Shown piece by piece: positions 23,813-35,264 of a DNA stretch of 64,000 nt (the first letter of the stretch is position 1; every line of letters begins with the position of its first letter). The stretch is from NCBI GenBank assembly GCA_024138025.1, contig JAMXBD010001393.1:186001-250000 (forward strand), written 5' to 3'. The stretch comes from Combretum micranthum (lineage: Eukaryota > Streptophyta > Magnoliopsida > Myrtales > Combretaceae). Below the pieces are notes generated by a model. The model was not told the origin of the DNA and made no database searches. It was given only the letters and a program-made list of their open reading frames with translations. The position numbers and the translations under genes were made by a program.

Positions 23813-24526
23813 TAGGGATGTAACATCTAGGGTTTGAGGATCGGATTTGAATATATAGTAAAAATCTTATAGGGTTATAGGGCTGAGTTTGGATTATATA
23901 ACAAACCGAATTGATATCTAATAACCTGCTATTATAATTTAAAAAATAAATAAATAAAAACATTACTAAATGGGTAAAGAGAGGAAAGAAAATATAAATG
24001 AGCTACCATCTTTTTTACCTTCTAATGATTTTTTTTTTAATGTATACTAGATTAGTTATGAATTTTAGAATTTTTTATTAAATTTTGCTCAACTCATGTT
24101 TTTTGTAAAGATTGATATTATTAGTTGTCTATTGTATTTTAGTTATAACAGGAGATTTAATTTAACTATGTTTTTAAGATATTATACGGTGAAAAAATTA
24201 ATATATTTATATGTTTAAATGCCATATAATGAATATGGTCTATAATATTTTCTATCAATTCTACATGCACTTTTCATTTTTTAATGTATAGAAAACTTGT
24301 GTCAGAAGCACTGGCTTTTCTTAAATTTATTATTAAATTTTGAAAATAGGTAAAAAAAAAAAGGGTTATAGAGTCGTGTTACAGGTTTTAAATTGAACCT
24401 TGTAAGGCGAGTTTGGATATAGTATCAAAACCCTATAGAGTTACAGGATCGGATTTAGTAGACCCTATAAGGTAGTGGGGTTTCAGGTTCATATGATTTA
24501 TCTGAAACCTAAACGGTTACATCCTA
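23813..24526. mobile_element. non-autonomous hAT-type element (714 bp)
   Basis: The ends are inverted: TAGGGATGTAACATCTAGGG on the left and, read in reverse, TTAGGATGTAACCGTTTAGG on the right. The flanks are AATAGCAC (23805-23812) and AAAAGCAC (24527-24534), an 8-bp target duplication with one mismatch, as expected for hAT. Inner sub-terminal sequence is rich in GGGTTATAGGG/CCCTATAG motifs in both orientations. No transposase is present. Confidence 0.7.
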
Positions 24527-24600
24527 AAAAGCACACCATCCGCCATATTTTTTTTTACATAAACCAAATTCTCTATGATTATCAAATTAGGTCAATTACA

Positions 24601-24750
24601 TCAATAAGGTTCCAACGTTTTGAGATAAATTCATTTGAGGTCTTAACATTTTGAGTGGTTCAAAAAAGGTCCCAACATTTTTGAGTGGTTCAAAAATAGG
24701 TCCAAAATTTTTGAGTTGTTCAAAAATAGGTCCAACATTTGGAGAAGTGG
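24601..24750. repeat. five 30-bp tandem units in the left TIR
   Basis: Five consecutive 30-bp units start at 24601, 24631, 24661, 24691 and 24721. Each has an AGGT(T/C)(C/T)(C/T)AA(C/A)(G/A)TTT core followed by TTGAG. The right TIR holds only two such units. The array keeps reading frames open on both strands, which explains the small ORFs here. Confidence 0.8.
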
Positions 24751-24815
24751 GTCGATTGAGGTCTCCACTGACACGTATCAATAGAAAATTTTTTAACTCA
24801 AACGATACCCCAAAT

Positions 24816-27800
24816 GTAACAGTCCGCCGCATACTAAACGATACTTAGGAATCTCTATCACAGTTATTCAAAAGTCTTGTATTAAATGTAAGGTGTTCCC
24901 TTGCGATAATAGAATGCATGTGCAATTGGAGATAGATAGTTTAACTTAATAGGATAAGTATAAAAATATAAACTACATATATTTCAGAATCATTTACAAA
25001 ATACTAAGAGGCATTCCCCCGCAAATTAATAATCAGTCTAGGTAATAGTTTTTGGCAATAACCTGAGCGTTTAAGGTTTCCTATGGAAGTCTATACAAAA
25101 GCTAAACATAAACTTCTAGGGGAAACTCTTATTCTCGCGTTACCTGAGTTGCTCAAGTCTTGGGACGCAACCATAGGTACAGGAACTGCAACAAAAAGAA
25201 GTTGTGGGAATATAAGCTATGCTAGTTTAGTGAGTAAATAATTCTAGAATACACATATCCCACAATTACATACATACAATCAAGTTGATTTAGTCATTCA
25301 TATGAAATGCAACAACCACATGGGCAAACAAGACTATGATCAACCGAAAATCATATGTTGAACGGATTTTTACGCCCTCCATTTGGGGTTAACAAATTAA
25401 CGAATCATGTGGTACTAGCTTGAATTACTATTCCGTTTTATGGCTCACGAGCAACCCACCAATTGTACCGTTTTATGGCTCATGAGCAATCCATTTCATT
25501 CATACCGTTTATGGATCATGGAGAACCAACCATGATTCAATGCACCATCCCCATCATGAAGTGATTATGTCCATATTACTTATTAATCCGAATAATCATT
25601 AATTCAATTTCATAGGTGACCAATCAATTTACAGACACTCATAATCACGGCATATGGACATATATCAATTAATCACCCAGTTTCGATATACTTAGCACAT
25701 TTTTCTCAACACATCAAGATAACATACATAATCCCATAATTACCCATCATGTATTTCCAACTTTTATGTTTGTCTATCATTCTAGTGCAACTATAATTTA
25801 CAAGCACAATACGGAATAGTAAATAGGAAGTATGACTCAATCAGCCATAGACACCGGTCTCTATTCGTAGTAATTTAGGAGCAAGAATTTCTCCAATTCA
25901 AAGTCACCTAAACGAAAGAAATACCCCAATGAGTATTTCAAACCATAACTAATTCCAACTTATTAAATAAAAAGTTTCAAGTTTGTATTTTTCATGGTAA
26001 ATGGAAATTCCAACTTAAAACAGTCATAATATATATAGTCATTTCAACTTGGAATTTCGTAAATAAACAGTCGATTTCTATCTACTTCGAAAGATCTATT
26101 TATTTATGATATTATTCCTAAGTTTTGAAAACTTTTAGGTCTTAGAAAGCTCGGATCAGATCTGATCAGTAGCTAAAAACCGTATTTCCAAAATTGTTTT
26201 GTGAACTTTACATTGTTTCTACCAAATATATTAAGTGTACATGCAATATTAACAAGTTATTATCATGAATGACATGTTATGAGCTATCTATATGTATGTT
26301 CTTTATGATATTTGGTTTAAAAAAAAAAAAAAAAGACTTTTACTTTGCAAAAATTTTAAGAACTAGTTTTGTTTCTTGCAAAATCACTCGTATTTTTACT
26401 AAAATAAAGCCTTGATAACCTATATGCATAATACTTTCATTATTTTAATAAATTTCTTCATTTAGGATTTGGAAAATAGATGTTTAAATAGGGGTTTTGC
26501 CTAATTACGAATTTTACAAAAATTATAAGGAATAAAAATAGTGTTTGATTTATATTTTGAAACCTTTCCTTTGTTTTAGAAATATACTTTGATAAAATCC
26601 ATTTATTCTTATCAAAATTAAGTTCTTACTACGTCTATTCTCTAAGGCTTTTATTTTTCTATTAAAATCCTCATTTTGGAATTTGGAAATAGGTGTTTAA
26701 GTGGGGGTCATTTCTAAATCCGAATTTTGTGATTTGCTTTTGAGATTGTTTCTTTGGTAAAACTCATTTGATCTTTCTAAAATTAAGTCTTAATCAAACC
26801 TACTCCTTAAAGCCTTCATTTCTTAATAAAATTCTTGTCTTAGGATTGGAAAATAGATGTTTACTTAGTAACTCACCCTAATTATGAATTTCAAGTTCTT
26901 GTTGGGGTTGAAACAAGTTCTAACTTAACTTTTATAACCTTTTTCTTATTTTGAAAATATTTCTTAGTAAAACTAAGTTTAACTTATCAAAATCACTCAT
27001 TTATGATAGCTATCCCATAAGCTCTTCATTTTTAATATAAAATCTTCATTTTGGAGTTGGAAAAGAGGTTTTCAAAATAGATGTCTTTTTCCATTTGAAT
27101 TTCCAAAAATTATTTTTGTTGAAACTAAAATAGATCTTGAACTTTTTGGCATATTCTCATTATTATCATACTATACAAGTCTTTTGTACACAAGACAAGT
27201 ATTTATGCATTTATATAATCAAAACAAATAGATCTATGATGTCATTCAAGTCATGAGTGCAAATGCAATATGAACATATGTAAACGAGGTTAGTAACAAG
27301 CTATATTCACAAAGATATCAATATGAAAATATAAGCAATAATATAGCAAAATAATAGCTTAAAACAATTTAAATGTAAAGATCAACAATATTGTAATAGC
27401 AATCATATCATATTTAAGTGTTTCCACATCCCTAGCATGAAGCTCATGGGGGTTTTGGTAGAACCGCATATGTATAATCTTGCTATTACATGTTTTATTT
27501 GTGGTAGGCTTTAGATCTATTACCTATTTAGTGTGTGGAGTAAGAAAACTTCAAGAAAAAGTGTGTGTGTGTGGTGTGTGTGTGTGTGTGGGAGGGAGGA
27601 AGAGAGAGTTGAGAGAAAAATTTCCAAAGTTTGATTTGGTGAAAAGAAAGAAAAGTGTAAAGTAAAAGGTAATAAGGGGTTTATAGAAAATTGAATTAGG
27701 GTTTGTGTAGAATAAAAGAAGAAAAATAAACAAATTGGGTGCCGGTTTGGGGATGAGGGAGGGAGAGAGAGAGATGTGAGATTTGTTCTGTGTAATTTTT

Positions 27801-28374
27801 CAAAAATTAAATAAGTAATTTAAATAATAAAAATGTATTGGAAAAGTAAATTGTAAGGAATATGATGTAAGGTTGTAAGAATAGATTGTAAGAATGTAAG
27901 AATAGGATATAGGTTGATTGTATTAGTGAATAGTGTGATTAAAAATCAAAAAGTAGATTAGATAATTAAATTACCGATAGTAATGAAAATAAGATAAAAA
28001 GGACTATAACTGTAATTTTTATAAATCGAAAAATTCTTGAAATTATATTTTTGAATTCCTCATTAAATTTCGATTCTAAAGAGTCTTATGGAATATTTTT
28101 CTATTTTCAAGTCCTAAGGACCGCTTTTCGAAAATAGATCTGATCAGGTTCGAAACAAAAGAATTTCTTTGAAATCTGATCTTTTTTATGTATTGGTATA
28201 TTATTTAAGACTATATTCTAAAGCTAACTCATTTTTATTATTCCAGGGTTTCATTCTCGATATTACCGGACCTAGGGTTCGTAGGTTCCAAACTAGCCCA
28301 AGGGTATTCTTTTAAGGTTTCGGTTTCCAGATCCCAAAACCGAGTTTGGTTTGCTAAGAAAATGGAGGCTTACA
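24816..28374 (-). repeat. LTR-like interior of the MULE-type element, minus orientation
   Basis: It starts TGTAACAGTCC and ends near GGCTTACA, the mirror of a GGxxTGTTACA LTR end. It shares the GCCCTCC(A/T)TT(T/A)GGGGTT phrase with the LTR at 865-2383. It includes short direct repeats of CCGTTTTATGGCTCA(C/T)GAGCAA near 25432-25500 and a (TG)n run at 27558-27590. A solo LTR nested in the MULE is one reading; a 3.5-kb length is long for that, and no target duplication was seen. Confidence 0.3.
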
Positions 28375-28563
28375 AAAACTCATAAAACCCTTCTTTTAAA
28401 GTCTTCATTGACATATATCAACAGAAGTAATATTTAATTAAAACTCAAAAAACACTTTTCCAAACATTCAAACTTTAAATGAACATATCGAAATGTTAAG
28501 ACCTTAAATGAACTTATCTTAAAACGTTGAGACCTTTTAGTGTAATTTACCCTTATCAAATTA

Positions 28564-29836
28564 TTTGATAAGAATTGAAAAATTTTAAGAAAATTTGAGA
28601 AAAACCACTCTAAATTTCAAATTTTTGTGATTTATAAATTTCTTAATACATATAGTTATAGGATTAAAAATATACTATGTGATGATGCATCCACAGTGCG
28701 TATGCTTAAAATAAATAGTTAGTATGGCAAAATCATTTATAATAAAAAAAAAACTTCATATTTAATTTTTCTCTATCAATTCACCAAATGTATTATTTTT
28801 TGAAACTTTTTCATCAACCATCTTTTTCTTAGTTTCTTTTAATGATAATCTATATAATAAGCAATTATTCTATCATATAACCTCAAGCTATACAGAAAAT
28901 TTTACAAATTAGATAACATTGGTTCCCATCAATAATTTAATTTTTAAATGGAATCATCCATTTATGCCAAAACCTTATAGTCCAATGATATGAAAACCAA
29001 TTTAAAAAAATTATAATAAAATACGATTGCCCAAAATAAAAGTCGACTTTTATGTCGTTATGTTGGCCAATATCCATTAAAAGTTCAAAATTTTTTCTTT
29101 ATATGTCATTCATTTGCCATTAACAACACAATTATAATTTAAATTTTAACTCATTAATTTAAAAGACAATCACATTTTGTTATTAATGATACGTCTCATC
29201 TCAACACATTTCTTTTAAGTTCCTTTTTTTTTTTTCCTTTTTAATATCCACACGTTTTTACATTAATATAAATTTACTACGATTTGACTTTGCTCTTTTG
29301 CATCGTTTTTTTTTTTTTTAATTTTACCACTTTTAATTTTACGATACAATCATATTGTGGTTATTTTCTAGTATGTTAAATTTATTTCATCGGTTCTATA
29401 ATGTTAAATGCATTAATATTATAGTTGTATATTTACGTGTATTTATACAATAAGTTGATTGCACCTGTACGTTAATTAATCAATATAGTCAAACAGTGAT
29501 AAATATATACTTTAATGTCTTTCAATTGTCCTATGTTGAATTAATAAAGTCAAATAATAATGTAGCTTTGTTTTATTGATATTTAACTTTTTTCCATGTA
29601 CGCAATTTATATTGATGTATGTAATTATTTATGTAGTTATTTTTAATTAATATGTTGTCACGTTTACAAACGCATTGTCAGTAGAACGTCAATTAGTATT
29701 TATATATATGCTTTCATTCTTTATTAATTCATTCTAAGGAAAACTCGAGTATAGTTTTAGTAACAAAACCAACACTATCTATTATACCAACATGAAATTT
29801 AAGGTATAATCTTGTCGGTGTAGAATTTTGCAAAGT

Positions 29837-29871
<35 letters not shown>

Positions 29872-29984
29872 TTAAGTAAATACTTAATGATATTGGACTC
29901 TAAAAATAACTTAGGTTTTATTTTTATTTTAATTACACCTCTCTTTTCTCTCTCTCTTGATATTATTATGTTAGATATATTTCA
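28564..29984. other. AT-rich non-coding stretch
   Basis: No gene or clear element. There is an (AT)n microsatellite at about 29838-29870 and several long T runs. Confidence 0.5.
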
Positions 29985-30320
29985 GGGAAATTGTAAGATC
30001 ACTCCCAAAACTTTTAGGGTGATACGGATTGCTATTCGAATTGTCAAAGTAATGTTTTTGATCTCATAAACTTTCATTTATATGGGTGATTAAGAACACG
30101 TCATTTTCTGTTAAAATAAATGGAAAAAAGTGTGAATCCACCTCCATTAAATTTTTCATCGATGTGGAGATCCACCCACTAAACTTTGATCTATGTGCAG
30201 ATTTACCCTCCTCGTTTATACCAAAACAATTAACTGTTCTTACAATGCTAATTTTTGAAAGGTTAGGGGGTCAAAAATCTCACTTTAAAAGTTTTAGGAG
30301 GGTGAATTTGCAGTTATCCC
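29985..30320. mobile_element. MITE, about 336 bp, inverted-repeat ends
   Basis: The left end GGGAAATTGTAAGATCACTC and the right end, in reverse, GGGATAACTGCAAATTCACC pair imperfectly. Both continue into CCAAAACTTTTAGGGTGA and CCTAAAACTTTTAAAGTGA. No target duplication is visible, so the family (Mutator-like?) is open. The reading frame at 30086-30340 lies inside and is not a gene. Confidence 0.6.
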
Positions 30321-31191
30321 GATCTTTTATATATTATTAAGCTAAAATTTGAGTTTTGATCAAACTTTCTTTCTCTAATCTATTATTTACACATCCCCTT
30401 TTCTCTTTCTCTTACATGTCGTCTCACTGTTCCCACACTTACCCATCTCATTTTTTGGTTTGGACTTAAAATATGCGATGCACCTTGCAAGTTTTGCACT
30501 TGATCTTACCGAGTTAAGGAATTTGAAGAGTAGAAACCTAGAATGAGTTTACACCTTTAAGCTAAATTATTGAGACCTATGATTTTTCATTTTGTTTTTC
30601 ATTTGCAGCCTTCAATAAAGTATAATGTAAAGTTTGTCTTCCATTTGATTTAACTAAATTAACGATATTTAGAGTGGAAACCATGAAGAATTTTGCTCGT
30701 AATTACCTAGCTATACCCATGATTTTTCATTTTGTCTTTAATTGCAAGTCTTTGATAGCAGTGACTTTTTTTTTATTTGCAGTGCACGATTTGAATCTTT
30801 GTTTTTTTTTTAATTAAAAAAGATTATAGGTTTATATAATTGCTATTGTATGAGAGATGCTATTCAAATTTCTGTTATTTATGAGATATTGTTGATCTTT
30901 CCCTTTTATGTTTTATTTTTAATTAAATTCGTAATGTTCTCATTTTTTTCCCTTTTTCATAACAAGTAACAATTTTTTATTGTACGGTGCATGATTTGAA
31001 TCTTTGTTGCTTTATTTTTTATTATTATAAGAACTATAGATTTATATAATTATTGTTTTATAGGATATACTACTATTCATTATTTGTTGTTTATGAGAAA
31101 TAGTTGATGTTTCCAATTTATCTTTGTTTCTATAATTAAATTTATAATTTTTTCATTTTTTTTCTTTTTACACGATAAGTAATGCATGGCT
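30321..31191. other. non-coding stretch
   Basis: AT-rich. Internal near-repeats (for example GCACGATTTGAATCTTTGTT at about 30783 and GCATGATTTGAATCTTTGTT at about 30988) suggest an old duplication of about 200 bp. No gene seen. Confidence 0.45.
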
Positions 31192-33360
31192 TGTAACGAC
31201 CCCTAATAAGCCCTAGTAGGAATTACTAGAAGTCGTCATATCACGTATACACCTGTTACATGATAGCCATCTTGCATGTTGGAGATCACAAAACTCTATT
31301 TAACATTCAATTACTATTGCTAATTATGATACATGCATATTTTATGATATGAATATAACTATAGAGTCCTGACTTTCCACCAACCGATAGGATCGCGAAG
31401 AATCAGTATCTCCTACCAAATAGTAATAGGCAACTTACAATAATATAAACCTGAATTACAAAGGAGATTTTACTCTTTATAGATGGTAGGATTGTATATT
31501 TCTAACTTAACTTTTCAAGTGTCTATGAAAACTATCTTGGAGTAAGATGACTCTCGTTCACATCTCTCTTATCCCATCCCATAATAATGTAGTTACCCAG
31601 AAAAACAATTTATTGAGGAGTGAACAAAACCACGACTCACTAAGATGGGTGCAATATTATAATTATTGCCTCAAGTACAAGGAAGTTATTATCATATGCT
31701 ATGCACGAACAAGCATATGCAATACAGTCATTGCATACAATCTTTTGGTAGCCAATATGAAGTTTAGGGTTTAATTCCCCCTTGACCTTAGGTTAGGGAA
31801 TTCATAGTTCCATCAGTGTCTAGGTCGTCCAAATGAATTTCCTTCTATCACAAGTCTCAAAGCACCTTAAATGTAACCTTGCCCTGGATTCCTTAAATGT
31901 AGTCTTAAGATAAATCATCCAAACGTTCTCTTAAGTCTCATATTCCTTAAATGTAGTCCAAAGTTAACATAAAATGCCTTTATTTGTAGTCCTGAATCAA
32001 TATCTTATAAAACTTACAATGGGACTCTTAATAATGGGTATGTATGGCTTCAGTAGTATGTGACTTCCCCAAATCGTTTAGTTCATACTATCAAAACATG
32101 AAACTTCACAATGCATATCACAAGATTCAAGTGAAATTTCTTATGCTTGAAGGAATTTTCTCAATACTTACGGATATCTTAAATGCAATCCAGAGTAAAC
32201 TTGGGATACCTTAAATGTAGTCCTGAGCAAGGTTCCCTTCTCCATCCATCATGTGATAATCCATCATGTGATAAAGATGACCTTAAGTAATGTTATTCCA
32301 TGCAATGCATGTATGGTTTTATTTACAAACCAATAGTTGTTAATAGGTCAAGGTGACTAAATAATTATAACTTAGGTAGTTCATATAGATATAAGGATCC
32401 ACACTTCAACATAATAATCAAAATTCACATCACAATCTCAATAGACAAAAATTCAAGACAACTTAATAAACCACATTTTCATCATAAATTTACATTCAGA
32501 AAATAATCACAAATCTAACAATATTACTAGTAAATTATCAAGCAACATAGGTAATACATCATAAAAGACATTTCAGGTTAAAGACTATATATATAGCAAA
32601 TAAACATTTCTTTAAGTGTACAACGTATAAGTTTCTTGAATGAAATTCATGGATATATTCAATATTTTGTTTGAAGACTTGTTTTGGATAAAATATATTA
32701 GTGATATCTAGAATAATTTTGTAAATCATTATTAGCTCATTTACAAGGGTTGTATAGCTCAACACCTATAACACAAAGGTTTAGCCCATTGAGGATAAAT
32801 CATGGGATCTATTTAAATGTCTAAAGTTATATAAAAATAATATTCAAAAAATGAAAAGAATTAAATTTAAGATAATTTGATAAATCGTGGGTAATGGATT
32901 TGGGTGCCTAGGAGTTGCCAATTACACGATTTACTACAGTAGGCTAGCTTCACTCAATTTTAGTCTTTGATTAATTTAGAATTTCTTAAATTCAAAACAT
33001 GAAAGTTGTGAATCTCTTTTTACACTTTTTGTAGCATTTTGGATCACCTTATTCAGAGTCCAAATGTGAAAGATATGCTCAATATACAAAATTGTGTTGA
33101 GCTATTAGGGGACTAACATCTGGATGTCAACAGCATTCGAATGCCATTCCTTGTCCTCAACAAAATTTTGTGAATTTCCTTATTATAAACTCCAGATAAT
33201 TGGTGATGATTGCTGCAACTTACTAAATACTCATTCAAAGCACTTATTACATAATATACAGCAGTTAAACAACCATTCAACACACCAAAAACACAAAAAG
33301 AGCAGTAAATCATCAAAAATCCAACTCGCCCTAGTCTTATTGTGAATTAATCGACTTATT
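31192..33360 (-). repeat. Ty3/gypsy-type LTR-like remnant, minus orientation
   Basis: The segment starts TGTAACGACCCC at 31192, mirroring the GGxxGTTACA end of the plus-strand LTR copies. It contains the CTCAAGTACAAGG / CATATGC / ATTCCCCCTTGACC type of text also seen in loosely similar form at 1195-1440. The right limit is not clear. No gag or pol remnant was seen. Confidence 0.35.
31866..32225. repeat. interspersed CCTTAAATGTAGTCC motif, five to six copies
   Basis: Close variants of CCTTAAATGTAGTCC occur near 31867, 31892, 31950, 31983 (degenerate), 32172 (CTTAAATGCAATCC) and 32210. Spacing is irregular. This may be a decayed tandem repeat within the LTR remnant. Confidence 0.5.
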
Positions 33361-33900
33361 CGTTGAATCACCCCGTACCATCCATATAATAATCTAAATA
33401 TGAAGAAAGATACTCCTTGAAACTTAATGAATCAATGTTTAACTTTGAAAATTGGAAAATCTTATGAAGTTATTATAGTTTATGGTTTTATTGAACTTTC
33501 TATTGTGCCATTATGAGGTTATACAAAACCTTATAGAGTCTAGTCTTGAATTTGAGAGTGTATTTCCACGATCATGATGCAACTTGTAGAATTGAAATTG
33601 ACCGAAGTATGTTTGAAATATGGATTTTTGAAGTTCAAGAAGGTTACAAAGGTTTCGGAATCATAATTCAAAAATTTTGACGAAAACTAGATAGAAGACT
33701 GGATGGATACTAGAAAGAGGAGTTAAAAAAAAAAAAAGGAGAGAAAAGGAATATACATATATATATTTGATTACCTTCTTGTGTAGGTTTTTGGGGGCGA
33801 TGGGGCTTATGGAATAACTTTTACGATATGGATCAAATTAATACGCAGTAGAATATTCTATTATAATAACACATCCTATAATATTTTTAGGCAAAAACCT

Positions 33901-35223
33901 TGTTGAACTTGAATGTTCAATATGGATTTTGATGAGATAATATAATTCACAATTAACTATTCAATTATTGTAAACTACACTTAATTAGTCATATATAGAT
34001 GTATGTTATGCATCTTTGTGGAGTTTCTACAGGTTTTTAGCAGGAACAGCCCTTGGTCGAGGGACAAGTTGAGAATTAGAAAAATTCACTCACTAAGGTG
34101 TGACAAAATTTTAGACCAAAGCTCGGCAAGCAAAAAATGCAAAGACATTAGTCGATTGGTCAACAAGTCAATTAGTCAAGGTGCGACAAAGTTAAGAATA
34201 AAGCTCGACAAGTTCAAAAATGTAGAGTCAGTAGTCGAGAGCTCAACAAGTCTACTGGTCAGAGCGCGACAAGTTCAAACCCAAGACTCGATAAAGCTTA
34301 AAAATATATAGCCTTGGTTGAGAGAATCGTCAAGGGCTCAATGAGTCCATTGCTCAGTGTGCAATGAGCTTAAAAAGCAACACTTGACAAGCTCAAATCT
34401 CAGGTTCGATGAGACAAAGATAATAGACTTGGTCAAGAGCTAAATTGAGACATGATAAGTTAAGTCGTGATATGCTTCAGGGCGCGACCAATTTGAAATC
34501 AAGGCTCGATGAAATTCACATAAGCACAGACTTGTTGAGGGTCAAAATGAAGGCACGACGCTTTAAGGTGCAAAAGTTTAAATGAATGAGCTGATGTGAC
34601 AAAAAGAGTCGTTGAAGCACATTTAATGCTTGGCGACTTAAAAACATTTTCACTAACGGACATTTGAATTTTTGAAGGTTATAAATACTCTATCCTTGGG
34701 AGATTAATGTGGTAGTGTGAATTGAAAGAGCTTTTACTTACGAACAAAAAAAATCATTAATTTTATTATTCTCTTATTCATTAAATTATAAATATCTATA
34801 AAGAAAGAGAAAATCATTCTAGTGCTCTATTCTTGTATTTGATATCTTTCTGAGAGCATCTAGAGAGAGAAAGGAAAGTAGTTTATTTCTTGAGTGTTGT
34901 AAAGCATTGTATTGCTAAGATTGAGCACGTGTTTTTGCTGATAAATAAATTGGGGGTGAAGTTCTAGATTGGAGGCATTGATGGATCATGAAGAGTAGCA
35001 AGTGGGTTGAACTCCACGTTAAATCTAGACTAATATTTTCTATCTCTATCTCTTTCATATTTCATATTGAAATCTTTTGTTGTATTATTCGCTACAATTA
35101 AAGTTAAAATTAATCTGTTGCATTAAAATTAATTGTTTAAGTTTTTAGGGTAAATACTTAATTCACACACCCCCTTCCCTCCTCTCCCTTTTGAGTATTT
35201 TATATTGTATTTTCATATTTTGA
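33901..35223 (+). repeat. 5' LTR of the copia-type element
   Basis: It starts TGTTGAACTTG and ends in ...TTTTGA where the 3' LTR has ...TTTTCA, so the terminal CA is mutated. It aligns with 38241-39573 throughout, including the GCTCGACAAG-rich tandem array. A leader-like C/T-rich block precedes the end. Confidence 0.88.
34095..34355. repeat. 83-bp diverged tandem repeat in the LTR
   Basis: The phrase AAGGTG(T/C)GAC or AGAGCGCGAC recurs at 34095, 34178 and 34261 (83-bp spacing). More degenerate units follow at 34356 and 34479. Each unit also has AAAGCTCG(A/G)CAAG. The same array lies in the 3' LTR near 38435-38850. Confidence 0.7.
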
Positions 35224-35226
35224 TTC

Positions 35227-35236
35227 GGTATCAGAG
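35227..35236 (+). other. primer-binding site, initiator tRNA-Met type
   Basis: GGTATCAGAG lies three bases after the 5' LTR end. It matches the initiator-tRNA-Met-complementary PBS (TGGTATCAGAGC) used by most plant copia elements. Confidence 0.75.
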
Positions 35237-35264
35237 TCAATCTCTGTCATTTCTATGCTTAATC

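Larger units (their letters stand above)
24590..28552. mobile_element. Mutator-like (MULE-type) element, about 3.96 kb, non-autonomous
   Basis: Perfect 11-bp direct repeats TTATCAAATTA flank the element (24579-24589 and 28553-28563). The ends are inverted repeats of about 70 bp with roughly 80 percent identity by eye: left GGTCAATTACATCAATAAGG and right, in reverse, GGGTAAATTACACTAAAAGG. Both go on into CCAACGTTTT/TCAACGTTTT and GAGGTCTTAACATTT/AAGGTCTTAACATTT. Target duplications of 9-11 bp and long TIRs are typical of Mutator-like elements. No transposase was found inside. The interior looks like LTR-type sequence on the minus strand. Confidence 0.7.

Noticed and set aside
24596..24848. overlapping frames on both strands with repeated VGPIFEPLKN / SGSKIGPKFL text
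   Set aside because: They are a by-product of the 30-bp tandem units, whose length is a multiple of three, inside a transposon TIR.
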